From assembly GCF_010500955.1 (NCBI RefSeq), contig NZ_QVMJ01000016.1, positions 1 through 64,000 on the forward strand: a DNA stretch of 64,000 nt, written 5' to 3'. This document shows positions 7,765 to 16,792 of this stretch, one piece after another. The translations under genes and the position numbers were made by a program. Each line of letters starts with the position of its first letter. The stretch's first letter is position 1. The notes under the pieces are model-generated. The model worked only from the letters and a program-made list of their open reading frames with translations. It made no database searches and was not told the origin of the DNA. This DNA comes from Bacteroides sp. 519 (GTDB lineage Bacteria; Bacteroidota; Bacteroidia; Bacteroidales; Bacteroidaceae).

Positions 7765-9237
7765 TTATTCTTTATCCAGTTGTATAATTTCCACCGATGT
7801 GCTCCCTAACTGCGGCATCCCCATACCTAGGCTGGCCCCAATATATGTAGGATCACATATCAGATATTTCTCTCCATCAACCATAACATAGTCTCCTGTA
7901 GTTTGTGGATTGTCAAATTTCACAGCCGCAGCAAGATGAACATCCGGATAGTTAATAAGCACCACTGGCATATCAAGCAGCCTGCGTACTAATTGTGTAA
8001 AAAGTATGGCACGATCTTCGCAATCAGAATACGATGAGGCTATGGTTTCCTCGGCAAAGAACCACTTTTCGTATCCAAATTGATCATGGTCTGTTTTATA
8101 ATCGAAAGATTTCTGCACAAAATGCAAAAGAAAGTTGACAGCCTCTTCTTGTGATTGGCTGCTAATAAATGGTGCAATCTGCTCTTCAATACTTTTAAGT
8201 AAGGTTTCGTCTAACGCAGCTTCTGCATACACAGAGAAATACACATCGGGATAGTCGGCATAAAAGTTAACCATGTTTTTATTATACATTATGTTATACA
8301 CCTCGTCTTTACCAGGTGAAAGTGTTTTTGTTGCTGGTTCCACAGCAAGATAAGGACTGGTAGAAATGGATAAATCCATGTTTTTTATAGCACTGGCATA
8401 ATCAATCTCACATGTTTCTACTCGTGATAACGATTGCCGGCTTGGATTAAGAGCCGAATATCTTATTGCTACTTCATCTCCATATACAAAATAAGGACTA
8501 TTAAACACCATATTTTGAAAAGCAACTAATGGCAGTAGTTTATTGTTGCTTCTTCCTATCTTGGCACGATAACCTAGCTGATTAAGCATAAATACATTAA
8601 ATACAACTTGTGCATTGTTGCTGCCTTGTGGAAAATAAACATCGAACAAGGTATTTAATAACTGGTATACTCCCCAATCATTTAAATTGAGTTCTTGTTT
8701 TATGCGCATAGTCTCCTCTTCCCATTCGTAGTGAGGCAGTTTTGAAATTGTTAACCAACAAGCAGCTACTTCTCTTTCGGTTATTCCAGAAAGTTGAAGT
8801 GTTGATTGGGGTAAATCCTTTAAAGAGATATTTGTACCAAAGAAAGTAGCTTTAATAGGATACTGCAAACTGATTTCGGGTATAGGCACCACTATAGGAA
8901 GTGGTTTTGGTTTTTCTATTGGTGCTATAGGTGGCACTGCTTTTACTGGTTTAGGAAGCGGTTGTAAAGGTTTGTACACAGGAGGTACTGAAATAGGCTT
9001 TTTGATAGGAGGTTCCGGAGTTTGAAGATCAAAACTTTTCCATTCTTTGGCTAAGTATGCGCCGAATGCCTGATTTATGGAGTCGCGGTAGGCTTTGAAA
9101 TCGTTTTCTACTTGCTGTGAGTATTTATCAAATTCGGCTTGTCGTTTCTGAATATATTCTAGGAAATCCTGCTTGGATTGAGCACAAACTGTTGTGCCCA
9201 TAATAAGTATGATAAGAGATAATAGGATGTGTTTCAT
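7765..9237 (-). CDS. Secreted transglutaminase-like cysteine protein
   Basis: A 490-residue exported protein. A signal peptide spans residues 1-20 (ends VCAQ). A proline-rich linker with repeated PPI/PLPK motifs spans about residues 75-120. The C-terminal domain resembles the transglutaminase/papain-like fold: Cys406 in SDCEDRA, His434 in DVHLAAA and Asp462 in ICDPTYIGA. These are the right order and spacing for a Cys-His-Asp triad and suggest peptidase or cross-linking activity at the cell surface. The frame is open to 9285, but the ATG at 9237 directly precedes the signal peptide. It is the last gene of a six-gene minus-strand operon of exported proteins. Confidence 0.8.
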   Translation of the reverse strand: MKHILLSLIILIMGTTVCAQSKQDFLEYIQKRQAEFDKYSQQVENDFKAYRDSINQAFGAYLAKEWKSFDLQTPEPPIKKPISVPPVYKPLQPLPKPVKAVPPIAPIEKPKPLPIVVPIPEISLQYPIKATFFGTNISLKDLPQSTLQLSGITEREVAACWLTISKLPHYEWEEETMRIKQELNLNDWGVYQLLNTLFDVYFPQGSNNAQVVFNVFMLNQLGYRAKIGRSNNKLLPLVAFQNMVFNSPYFVYGDEVAIRYSALNPSRQSLSRVETCEIDYASAIKNMDLSISTSPYLAVEPATKTLSPGKDEVYNIMYNKNMVNFYADYPDVYFSVYAEAALDETLLKSIEEQIAPFISSQSQEEAVNFLLHFVQKSFDYKTDHDQFGYEKWFFAEETIASSYSDCEDRAILFTQLVRRLLDMPVVLINYPDVHLAAAVKFDNPQTTGDYVMVDGEKYLICDPTYIGASLGMGMPQLGSTSVEIIQLDKE

Positions 9238-9301
9238 AGTGATTGTTGTTAAATCTGCTTTGCCTGAAGATAGGGGATCAGGCAAAGTAGATGTTTAATA
9301 T

Positions 9302-11443
9302 TTAGTATGTTCTAAAACTTACATTGTCACCATAAACAATAGTACCGGATGGGCTTTTAGCATAAGCCCGTACATAATATGTTTTGTAACTACTAAGATT
9401 GGTTATGGTAGCATAGAATGTACCTGCTGCTTTTCCCGATACCACTTTCTTTGAGTTTGAAACTGTTGGATTCATATAAGTGTTATAAACAAAGCCCCGC
9501 TCAGTGTAACCGGGATAGCCTATTGATTGTATGGTACCATTAAATATAGCACTCCAATTCAACCCAAAGTTGCTGGATGTAATGTTAGTTACCGAGTTTG
9601 TATAAACAACAGGTAATTCTACTGTAACAAATTGAACAGTATTACCATACACTACTCTTGAATCTTGTATGACATAAGCACGCACATAATAGATTTCTCC
9701 CGATCTTAATCCGGTAATATCTTTTTTGAAATTGCCAGCTACACCCATTCCTGCTACACTCACCCTGTCGTTATTAATGGTAGGAGTGGTAGTACTGCTA
9801 CTGTAACAGAAACCACGCTCACTATATCCTGGGGTTCCTTTGTTGGTTACTACTCCGTTTAGCGTTGCTGTGGTGGTTCCAAGATTTGTTACATTAGAGG
9901 TTGTTACAGTTGTTGCTACCCACACGGTAGTGAAACTTATTGTGTTGCCATATATAACATTTGCTCCTTGCTTTACATATGCACGTACATAATACGTAGT
10001 TTCGAGTACCAGTCCGGTAATACTTGTAGAGTAGTTTCCTACTTCTTGACCTGTTACTGCTATTTGGATATCACTAATAGTAGGAGTACTGGTTGTACTG
10101 CTATAGCAAAATCCACGTTCGCTATATGCAGGTATACCCGCATCTATAATGGATGCATTAAGTGTAGCCGAGTTTGCACTAATGTCTGTTGCAGATGATG
10201 TTGATAGTATGGTTGGTTCAACACCTGTAGTTGAGAAACTTACTTCATTTCCATATATTACTTCTGTTCCCTGAATGGCATACGCTCTGATGTGATAAGT
10301 GGTTTCTTGTGTTAAGCCGGAAACTTTTATTGAATAGCTTTCGGAATCAGAACCTTCTACTATTTTTTTTGTGTTAGCGATAGTTGGTAAATTGTTACTT
10401 GTGTCATAACAGAATCCTCGTTCACTATAGGTTGGTATTCCTGCATCAGTTATTTTTCCATTAAATGTAGCCGCATTCATACTAATATCAGTTGCGGCAG
10501 AAGTAACAACAGTTGTAGGCTGGATTTCTGTTGTAAAGGTTACATCATTTCCATAAGAAACTCCATCTTCGTTGATGGCATACGTTCTGACATAATAAAC
10601 TGTATTTGGTGTTAATTCACTGATTGCAGACGAGAACGTAGTAGCGTCTTTTTCGGCAACCAACTTCCCTGTATTTTCTTCTATTGTAGGTTGTGCTATA
10701 GTGGCATATACAAAGCCTCGTTCCGAATAAACGGGATTTCCTTCATGAGTCATCTCACCATGAAAAGTTGCGGCTTTTGAGGTTATGTCTTCAACTTCTT
10801 TTGTTACTACGACCGGTAATAGAAATATTTCACCTATAGCTTTTATGGTTAATTCGGAGCGTCCGTTAGTAGATTTTATTACAAGTTTAGTTTCATTATC
10901 GCCACCAGCCAGTTTTACCCGGTCAATAACTACAGTTATTGGTTCGGTCTTGCCGTACTTGAGAGTTCCATTGCTTGGGTTTATCTCCTTAATCCAAGGG
11001 CATTCATATTCGGCCGACCAAACCAAATCTTCGTATCCACTATTGACAATACTAAACGAGAGTGTACTTGTTTTGTCTTTATCTCCAAAATCAAGTATAT
11101 CTCGGTCTACAGTTACTACAGCCGGGATACGTTCTATGATTATTTGCTTTTCAACGTCTTGCCCGGCAACAATTGTTATTTGTTCTGTTTTAGAGTTGTA
11201 GCTTTCTTTTGTAATCTCAATAGTATATGTACCGGCTTCCAATCCAATAAATTCAAAACTACCGTCTGTACCGGTGGTTTTGGCTATGGATCCTGGTTTT
11301 AGTAGTACGTTAGCTATAGGTACTAATTCTCCGGTTGATTTATCGGATACAGTTCCGTAAATGTTACCGGTTGTTACTTTTTCGGATTCAGAACAGCTAC
11401 AGATGAGGAGTAGAGCTGTTATGAGGTAGAGGAGTTGTTTCAT
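9302..11443 (-). CDS. Surface lipoprotein with carboxypeptidase-regulatory-like, BACON-like and five FN3-like repeats
   Basis: A 713-residue lipoprotein; the signal peptide ends ICSC with the lipid cysteine near residue 17. A carboxypeptidase regulatory-like beta-sandwich (GNIYGTVSDKSTGELVPIAN, residues ~26-100) is followed by a BACON-like segment (NSGYEDLVWSAEYECPWIKE, near 135-155). Five ~90-residue repeats follow, each marked by YSERGFCY or YTERGFVY and ending TYYVRAY...VIYGN.VSF. Such stacks are typical of extracellular stalks or adhesins. No enzyme domain is seen. It lies between a smaller relative with the same N-terminal layout and the transglutaminase-like gene, with 16-18 nt gaps. 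Confidence 0.8.
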   Translation of the reverse strand: MKQLLYLITALLLICSCSESEKVTTGNIYGTVSDKSTGELVPIANVLLKPGSIAKTTGTDGSFEFIGLEAGTYTIEITKESYNSKTEQITIVAGQDVEKQIIIERIPAVVTVDRDILDFGDKDKTSTLSFSIVNSGYEDLVWSAEYECPWIKEINPSNGTLKYGKTEPITVVIDRVKLAGGDNETKLVIKSTNGRSELTIKAIGEIFLLPVVVTKEVEDITSKAATFHGEMTHEGNPVYSERGFVYATIAQPTIEENTGKLVAEKDATTFSSAISELTPNTVYYVRTYAINEDGVSYGNDVTFTTEIQPTTVVTSAATDISMNAATFNGKITDAGIPTYSERGFCYDTSNNLPTIANTKKIVEGSDSESYSIKVSGLTQETTYHIRAYAIQGTEVIYGNEVSFSTTGVEPTILSTSSATDISANSATLNASIIDAGIPAYSERGFCYSSTTSTPTISDIQIAVTGQEVGNYSTSITGLVLETTYYVRAYVKQGANVIYGNTISFTTVWVATTVTTSNVTNLGTTTATLNGVVTNKGTPGYSERGFCYSSSTTTPTINNDRVSVAGMGVAGNFKKDITGLRSGEIYYVRAYVIQDSRVVYGNTVQFVTVELPVVYTNSVTNITSSNFGLNWSAIFNGTIQSIGYPGYTERGFVYNTYMNPTVSNSKKVVSGKAAGTFYATITNLSSYKTYYVRAYAKSPSGTIVYGDNVSFRTY

Positions 11444-11461
11444 GAGTTATGCTTTTGTTAG

Positions 11462-12748
11462 TTATGGTAAAGTGCGGACGGCACGGACGCGATTTGTACT
11501 GCTTGGCGTACTACTATAAACGCTACCATTAGCAAAATATACGACACTATAAGCAGTATAGTAAGTAGAAGCAACAGTACTGGTCCAATAATTATCCGTG
11601 GTGAAATTTCCTACAGAAGTTTTTTGTCCATATAATGATTGCAATTCTCCTTTTGTAGGTAAGCGCCAATTATTGTAGCCGCCAACAGTTGAGTTTTCAC
11701 ATAGAGTGTTTGCTGTATTCCAATCAGCACCACTACTTATATCATACTTTTGTACCATAATACCATCAGTTTGCAATACTATATAATCTGCTATTGTTGT
11801 TGTAGTAAAACTTACTTCATTGCTGCTATAGGCAATTCCTGCACTATTAACTGCATAAGCTCGTACATAATACGTCTTATCAAATGTAAGTCCTGTTGCC
11901 TGAGCTGTGTATTCTTTGTCGTTTGTTACTGCCACTGTGAGTTTGGCTATTGTATTATCAATAGTTGGCATAGATGAGGTCGAATACACAAACCCCCGTT
12001 CAGTATATAATGGTATGCCTGTATAGGTTATTTTACCATTGAAAGTTACTTTGGTGGCACCAATATCAGTAACATCTAGTGTATTAAGTGTTGGTAATCG
12101 TTTTTCTACCCCCGCTGCTGTTATTGTCAGATTTTTGCTACCATTGTTGGAAGTAATATGAATAGTAGTCGTATTCACACCACCTGAAAGTTGATCTCTA
12201 TCAATGGTAACAATAATAGCTTGTGTAGCCCCAGCATTAAGCATTCCGTTGGTTTTACTGATTTTCGTTATCCATTCACTATTTTTACTTATTTCCCACT
12301 CAAGTGCCTCAGTCCCATCATTAAATATACTGAATGATCTTGTTACATCATCAGTTGCAAGTCCGAATTCTAAATTACTAATATCTTGTTTGTTGTCGTT
12401 AACCACACGTAATGAAGGAGGTAGTTTTTCTATCTGCACATCCCCTTTTATTGTTTGACCAGCTATAACATGGATACTATGACCATTGAGATCTGAATAT
12501 CCAGTTTTAGAAACATATAAAGCATAACTTCCTTCCTCTAGCTCCATAAACTCATATTGCCCTTCGCTGCCTGTAACTGTTTTAATTCCCAGAGGGCTAA
12601 GTTGTACTCCTGCTGAACGTATAGGTTCGCCTGTTGCCTTATCTGTTATTACACCATAAACACTACCCGGTTTTTTCTCTTCTTCTGTACAAGCTGTAAA
12701 TTGGAGAATTAGAAAACAGATCAAGAGATATAATCCTATATTTCTCAT
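11462..12748 (-). CDS. Surface lipoprotein with regulatory-like, BACON-like, FN3-like and DUF1566-like domains
   Basis: A 428-residue lipoprotein (FTAC lipobox, cysteine near residue 20). The order is: carboxypeptidase regulatory-like domain (GSVYGVITDKATGEPIRSAG), BACON-like domain (FNDGTEALEWEISKNSEWIT), one FN3-like repeat (LYTERGFVYSTSS), and a C-terminal domain of the DUF1566/Lcl type. The last is recognised by NWRLPTKGELQSLY, NYWTST and a final RVRAVRTLP. DUF1566 domains occur in secreted, probably glycan- or surface-associated proteins. The first 300 residues parallel the downstream 713-residue protein, implying duplication. It starts 3 nt after the upstream 109-residue gene. Confidence 0.8.
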   Translation of the reverse strand: MRNIGLYLLICFLILQFTACTEEEKKPGSVYGVITDKATGEPIRSAGVQLSPLGIKTVTGSEGQYEFMELEEGSYALYVSKTGYSDLNGHSIHVIAGQTIKGDVQIEKLPPSLRVVNDNKQDISNLEFGLATDDVTRSFSIFNDGTEALEWEISKNSEWITKISKTNGMLNAGATQAIIVTIDRDQLSGGVNTTTIHITSNNGSKNLTITAAGVEKRLPTLNTLDVTDIGATKVTFNGKITYTGIPLYTERGFVYSTSSMPTIDNTIAKLTVAVTNDKEYTAQATGLTFDKTYYVRAYAVNSAGIAYSSNEVSFTTTTIADYIVLQTDGIMVQKYDISSGADWNTANTLCENSTVGGYNNWRLPTKGELQSLYGQKTSVGNFTTDNYWTSTVASTYYTAYSVVYFANGSVYSSTPSSTNRVRAVRTLP

Positions 12749-12751
12749 AAC

Positions 12752-13081
12752 TTAGTTCTTCGTTAATGGTATATTCGCTTCTGTTTTCTCTCCTACAACA
12801 GCCGTTACCGTTTTTCGATTGGTACTGTATCCGGTCTTTTGCACAGTTATAGTATATTGATGTGCATCTATATCATTAAACTGATATGTTCCATCGGTTC
12901 CTGTGGTTTTTGTTTTACCTCCTGGGCTTAACACAATAGTTGCATTGGCTATAGGTTCGCCTGTTTCATGATCGGTAACTACTCCATATAGCATGGAGAA
13001 AGTGTCGTGTTCTTTTTTAGAACAAGAATTGGTTAAGTTTATCAATGCTATGCAACCTAACAATAGAATAATTTTTTTCAT
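12752..13081 (-). CDS. Small lipoprotein, single carboxypeptidase-regulatory-like domain
   Basis: A 109-residue lipoprotein (NSC lipobox near residue 20) that consists of little more than one beta-sandwich: MLYGVVTDHETGEPIANA, then KTTGTDGTYQFNDI. It is nearly the same domain that opens the two larger lipoproteins downstream. It therefore looks like a free-standing paralogue of their N-terminal module. No catalytic residues are expected in this fold. Confidence 0.75.
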   Translation of the reverse strand: MKKIILLLGCIALINLTNSCSKKEHDTFSMLYGVVTDHETGEPIANATIVLSPGGKTKTTGTDGTYQFNDIDAHQYTITVQKTGYSTNRKTVTAVVGEKTEANIPLTKN

Positions 13082-13098
13082 CGTTTTAAAGTTTATAA

Positions 13099-13902
13099 TT
13101 AGAAATTAAGTACTAGAGCAAAGCCTCCTGCATTAGGAGTAGCATACGGACTCACCTTTAAATTGGCACTTCCTAGCGCAATACCCCGTTTCTTTCCTTT
13201 GGCAACAATACCATCAATCACATTCCATATATATACAGCAGCTGCACCTGCAATAAGACCATTACGTACATTTTCCATGGTGTCGGCTTTGTCTATATAA
13301 TCCAATCTATCATTGGCATCATGAGTAGAGTATATCTTAGAATCGTAAGAAGCACGCAGGCTTTCGGATACTACTATTCCACCAACGAGTAATGCTTCGC
13401 TGGCAATGAAGAATATTCCTTTACCTGTACTTCCTTTGTGAAGTTGGGCCATACCAGGTATAAACACGCGGGGGCTAAAACCATAAGTATCTGTTACCTT
13501 CACATCCGAGAGATCATTTGTTGGTTTTTTAGCTATCTGACAGAGCAAATAAACAGCATATTCGCCATTGTACTTTTCCCAGTATTCATCTTCTACTCTC
13601 GCTTTAACAATCAAATCATTCTGAGATTGTACATTGTTTAATTTATCTCCTTCAAGAACTTGTACACTCATTCCTGTTGCCAAGCTACGATCTGTTTTAA
13701 GTCTTCGTATTGCTGCATCATAGGCTATTGTATGTGTTTCACCAACACCATAAACTACTACAAAATAAGAGTTGCTATTGTTTTTGGGATAATCGCCCCC
13801 TATCCAGGCTGGCTTAATATCCGAAGATTTTTCTTTTTTATCTTGTGCGCTCAAATAGTGAGCAAAACACAATGTCAATAAAATGAATAGTACTCGATAC
13901 AT
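13099..13902 (-). CDS. Secreted LPP20-like protein with DUF5683-like membrane region
   Basis: A 267-residue exported protein with signal peptide (ends LSAQ). The first half (PAWIGGDYPK, then YAVYLLCQIAKK) resembles LPP20-type domains. The second half contains FIPGMAQLHKGSTGKG, two hydrophobic helices and a DYIDKADTMENVRN segment, as in DUF5683 proteins of Bacteroidetes. The molecular function is unknown. It starts 4 nt after the LPP20-like lipoprotein gene and is likely its functional partner. Confidence 0.65.
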   Translation of the reverse strand: MYRVLFILLTLCFAHYLSAQDKKEKSSDIKPAWIGGDYPKNNSNSYFVVVYGVGETHTIAYDAAIRRLKTDRSLATGMSVQVLEGDKLNNVQSQNDLIVKARVEDEYWEKYNGEYAVYLLCQIAKKPTNDLSDVKVTDTYGFSPRVFIPGMAQLHKGSTGKGIFFIASEALLVGGIVVSESLRASYDSKIYSTHDANDRLDYIDKADTMENVRNGLIAGAAAVYIWNVIDGIVAKGKKRGIALGSANLKVSPYATPNAGGFALVLNF

Positions 13903-13906
13903 AGTT

Positions 13907-14515
13907 TTATTGTTTATTTTCTTTAAATTTCATAAATGTCTTATCCATTGATTTGCGATATTGATCTTCTTCAAAGCCTATACCCATTTCCTCGTCTCGC
14001 GATATCTGATCAACAATTTTATCAGCTATTTCTTTTTTGCTGATTTTGATACCTACATAACATGCTACATATCCTTTATCATCAACAGCCGAAAATTCGG
14101 TGCATTTGGATTGTGTGTCATTTACTATTGCATCAATCACTTGATCTCCTGCTCGTTCAATGTTGGTTCTTGCATTAGAACCTTGATTGTTACCTATATA
14201 TTTTGCGTAATCACTAACCATGCCTTTATAAGCATGTTTCATTTTTTGACGACACAAATTTTGTGCATTTGTTAATGCCATTTCCTGAAGTACATCCATT
14301 CTTTCATAAGACCCTCTGGCAATACCTGTTGCACCAAACCATTCATCGTCATCGTACATTGGGCAAGGCACTGTGAATGTTTCTCCAAATGGGCTTTTAG
14401 ATGTTTTGGCTACAGGAGCTACAGGGGCGGGAGTAGAAGTTGCAACTCTTTGAGAGCCGCATGCAGATAATCCAATACAGAATAATAGAACTAAAATCTT
14501 ACTTAAATTTTTCAT
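13907..14515 (-). CDS. LPP20-like lipoprotein, first gene of the exported-protein operon
   Basis: A lipoprotein (LSAC lipobox, cysteine near residue 19) of about 202 residues. The start at 14515 is chosen because it begins the signal peptide MKNLSKILVLLF; an upstream ATG at 14536 only adds seven residues. The mature part (GATGIARGSYERMDVLQEMALTN-type segment, later GYVACYVGIKISKKE) resembles LPP20/SIMPL-like outer-membrane lipoproteins. The function is unknown. A TATCTTTG -7 element on the minus strand at 14727-14734 would transcribe the whole operon with a ~200-nt leader. Confidence 0.7.
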   Translation of the reverse strand: MKNLSKILVLLFCIGLSACGSQRVATSTPAPVAPVAKTSKSPFGETFTVPCPMYDDDEWFGATGIARGSYERMDVLQEMALTNAQNLCRQKMKHAYKGMVSDYAKYIGNNQGSNARTNIERAGDQVIDAIVNDTQSKCTEFSAVDDKGYVACYVGIKISKKEIADKIVDQISRDEEMGIGFEEDQYRKSMDKTFMKFKENKQ

Positions 14516-14726
14516 ACTCTTTCTTTTTAAAACCATTTCTGGTATTTGTTAATATATACTTATTTCAATTTTAAAACCATAAATCACCCCTGTTCGCACC
14601 AAAACCATTTCGGTTTTAACTGCAAACCACTTTGTTTTAGTCGAATAAAAAACAATTATATTGGCTCTAGAAATTACACTGGCCCATTATCAGATTATCA
14701 ATATTTAACCAATTTCAACACAAACA

Positions 14727-14734
14727 CAAAGATA
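14727..14734 (-). promoter_or_regulatory. Promoter -7 element for the exported-protein operon
   Basis: Read on the minus strand this is TATCTTTG, matching TAnnTTTG. It lies about 210 nt upstream of the first lipoprotein start, leaving a long leader. Confidence 0.5.
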
Positions 14735-15017
14735 TGAGCCATTGTTCTAAAATGTTTAACAATGTTGTATCCAAATAAAACACACAACTGTTCCGTTATT
14801 GGATACAGACTGCTTTTCTGCAAGCAAATATAGAGTGCTTTTTCAAGAAGAAAGCCATCCAAGTTGTCCAAGTTGATTGTTTCTGCGTTTCAATTTCTAA
14901 ATTGAAACATGGATAACTTGGATATTTTTTTGTTTACTCCGGTTTTTTATATTTGTGTACAGAAACACAAAGACTTGTATCCAATTAGGATACTGTATCC
15001 ACTTCGGAAACAAGCAT

Positions 15018-15051
15018 TTTGTCGGTTCATTATGTTAAATTATACTTTTGC
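15018..15051 (+). promoter_or_regulatory. Promoter for the small HTH gene
   Basis: A TTTG at 15018-15021 lies 21 nt upstream of TACTTTTGC at 15043-15051, matching the Bacteroidota -33/-7 pair. The transcript would start near 15057, about 17 nt before the ATG at 15074. Confidence 0.6.
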
Positions 15052-15073
15052 CGTTGTTTCAATAAAAAATACT

Positions 15074-15298
15074 ATGATAGATATAGGCTCAATAATAAAA
15101 GAAGAATTGACCCGACAGGAACGTACTGTTACTTGGTTTGCCCAAAAGCTGTGTTGTCAGCGAGCTAATATTTATAAAATTTTCAATAAACAAAATATCG
15201 ACACATTACTCCTTCATCGTATCTCTGTGATACTTGAACATGATTTTTTTCAATATTATTCGGACTTATTGAGTAATAATAAGAATGAAGATAAATAG
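15074..15298 (+). CDS. Small helix-turn-helix protein
   Basis: A 74-residue DNA-binding protein of a type common in Bacteroidales: MIDIGSIIKEELTRQERTVT at the N-terminus, then WFAQKLCCQRANIYKIF as the helix-turn-helix, and LLHRISVILEHDFFQYYSD. The layout resembles XRE/Cro-like proteins without an effector domain. The start at 15074 is supported by a promoter immediately upstream. Targets are unknown. Confidence 0.75.
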   Translation: MIDIGSIIKEELTRQERTVTWFAQKLCCQRANIYKIFNKQNIDTLLLHRISVILEHDFFQYYSDLLSNNKNEDK

Positions 15299-15366
15299 TT
15301 TCTGATAGTTTTTTATTTGTATTAGTGTTATATTTGCATTCAACGAATTAATCTAAATATAGTACT

Positions 15367-15975
15367 ATGCAATTATATGCTTCCATCCGTAAACTGATTG
15401 CACAAACTTCAGGGCTAACCCTTACTCGTCCTTCCGAATTTGAAGCTTTGTCTGAAAGTGTCTTCGAAAAAACGGGCGAACGATTAAGCGTTAATACTTT
15501 GAAGCGGCTTTTCGGTGTTATTAATGAGGTAAAATCTACCCCTACAACTTTGAATATTATTGCCCGCTATCTGGGTTACTCTAATTGGCAATCATTGTTA
15601 AATGAACTTGAAGATACCAATTCGGGTTTTGCTCCATGTCCAACTAGTATACATCTTAAAGATTTACCTGTTGGTACACATATTGATATTAGCTATTCAC
15701 CCGACAGACAGGTGCTTCTTGAAGTAGTGTCCACAAGTCAGTGCCGGGTGATAAAGGTGAATAAAGGCAAATTGCAAGTTGATGATATATTAGATATTGA
15801 CACAATTGTGTTACATGCGCCTTTCATCGTAAAAAATGTAAGGCGCAATGGTATGGAATTGGGGGCTTATACTGGTGGGCAGGAAGGTGGAGTGTTGAGT
15901 TTTGAAATAGTACCATTTCTATTTTTTGCGAAAGAGAACCGTATTACCAGTGTAGATTATCTCTCCGAGATTTGA
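15367..15975 (+). CDS. Conserved Bacteroidetes protein with N-terminal helical DNA-binding-like region
   Basis: A 202-residue protein without signal peptide. The first ~80 residues (SEFEALSESVFEKTGERLSV, NTLKRLFGVI, LNIIARYLGYSNW) look like a helix-turn-helix-type module found with similar spacing in many Bacteroidales proteins. The rest is beta-rich (HIDISYSPDRQVLLEVV, LELGAYTGGQEGG-like). It is probably a regulator; no ligand or target can be named. A TATATTTGC -7 element lies at 15329-15337. Its last 57 nt overlap the convergent leucine-rich gene. Confidence 0.6.
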   Translation: MQLYASIRKLIAQTSGLTLTRPSEFEALSESVFEKTGERLSVNTLKRLFGVINEVKSTPTTLNIIARYLGYSNWQSLLNELEDTNSGFAPCPTSIHLKDLPVGTHIDISYSPDRQVLLEVVSTSQCRVIKVNKGKLQVDDILDIDTIVLHAPFIVKNVRRNGMELGAYTGGQEGGVLSFEIVPFLFFAKENRITSVDYLSEI

Positions 15976-16560
15976 ACAGTTATCGAATGGCGAAGTGCAT
16001 TCTTTCAGGGAACGGGGCAGAGTAATAGAATATAGTGAGATACAATTCCAAAAAGAATTAGTTATGCGCTTTATACCTTCAGGGATAATTACCTCAGATA
16101 AGTTTTTGCAATATGCAAAAGTTTGTTCTTCTATGCTTTCCATTCCGCTGGATAGTTCTACTCTTTTTAGCATTTCGTTGCCATAAAAGCTGTACTTTCC
16201 TATGGTTGTTGTAGAATTTGGGATTTTTATTTCAGTCAATGTTGAAAATTTGAATGCATCTTTTTCTATAGTCTTAAGTCCTTCGGGCAAATGCACAGTA
16301 GTTACTTGAGCTCCTTCAAATGCTCCAAAGGAAATCCTTACAACATTGTAAGTTTTATTCTCGTATATAACTTTAGCAGGAATAGTTATGGCCCCACTAT
16401 ATGGATGTGTATCATTTTTAATCACTTCCACCTCTGTGCTTGATGTTCTGTTATATCGAATACAGCCAACAGTGAACGCCACAGAAGAAGAAACAGTTGG
16501 ACAACAAGAAAAAAAACAAGTCAAAATTGATATACTTATACATAAAATAAATCGTTTCAT
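15919..16560 (-). CDS. BspA-like leucine-rich repeat surface protein (short)
   Basis: A 213-residue exported protein with LRR_5 (BspA/Treponema-type) repeats: GAFEGAQVTTVHLPEGLKTI, DAFKFSTLTEIKIPNSTTTI, QTFAYCKNLSEVIIPEGIKR and a final SNLGEIIYTGN. A signal peptide covers residues 1-20; a cysteine near residue 19 could be lipidated. Such proteins mediate adhesion or substrate binding. It is short for the family and ends inside the 3' end of the converging gene, so it may be a truncated copy. Confidence 0.7.
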   Translation of the reverse strand: MKRFILCISISILTCFFSCCPTVSSSVAFTVGCIRYNRTSSTEVEVIKNDTHPYSGAITIPAKVIYENKTYNVVRISFGAFEGAQVTTVHLPEGLKTIEKDAFKFSTLTEIKIPNSTTTIGKYSFYGNEMLKRVELSSGMESIEEQTFAYCKNLSEVIIPEGIKRITNSFWNCISLYSITLPRSLKECTSPFDNCSNLGEIIYTGNTVLFRKK

Positions 16561-16792
16561 GATCGTAGGGTATTAAAGGGTTAATACTTGAACAACTCTG
16601 TTTGGCCAAACATTTGTAAGTTCTACAAAAAAAGACATTTAAAAAGAAAACAGATATCAATTAACGGGAAAGCATTCAAATCGTACAACGCATGTACAAA
16701 ATCAACTATGTTTCGTACATTTTTTCGTTTTCGGACTATGATTTTCTCTAAAATATTGTATATTTAGGCTTTAAACTTTAATATTTAATATT

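Larger units (their letters stand above)
14537..15073. other. Divergent intergenic region
   Basis: No gene is supported here. It carries a minus-strand promoter for the exported-protein operon (-7 at 14727-14734) and a plus-strand promoter for the small HTH gene (15018-15051). The operon's leader holds three imperfect TTAAAACCAT words near 14526, 14571 and 14597. The HTH gene's reading frame is open back to 14909, but that start lies upstream of its promoter. Confidence 0.7.

Noticed and set aside
14909..15073. Longer start for the small HTH protein
   Set aside because: The extension is upstream of a good promoter at 15018-15051 and does not resemble the family; the start at 15074 gives the conserved N-terminus.
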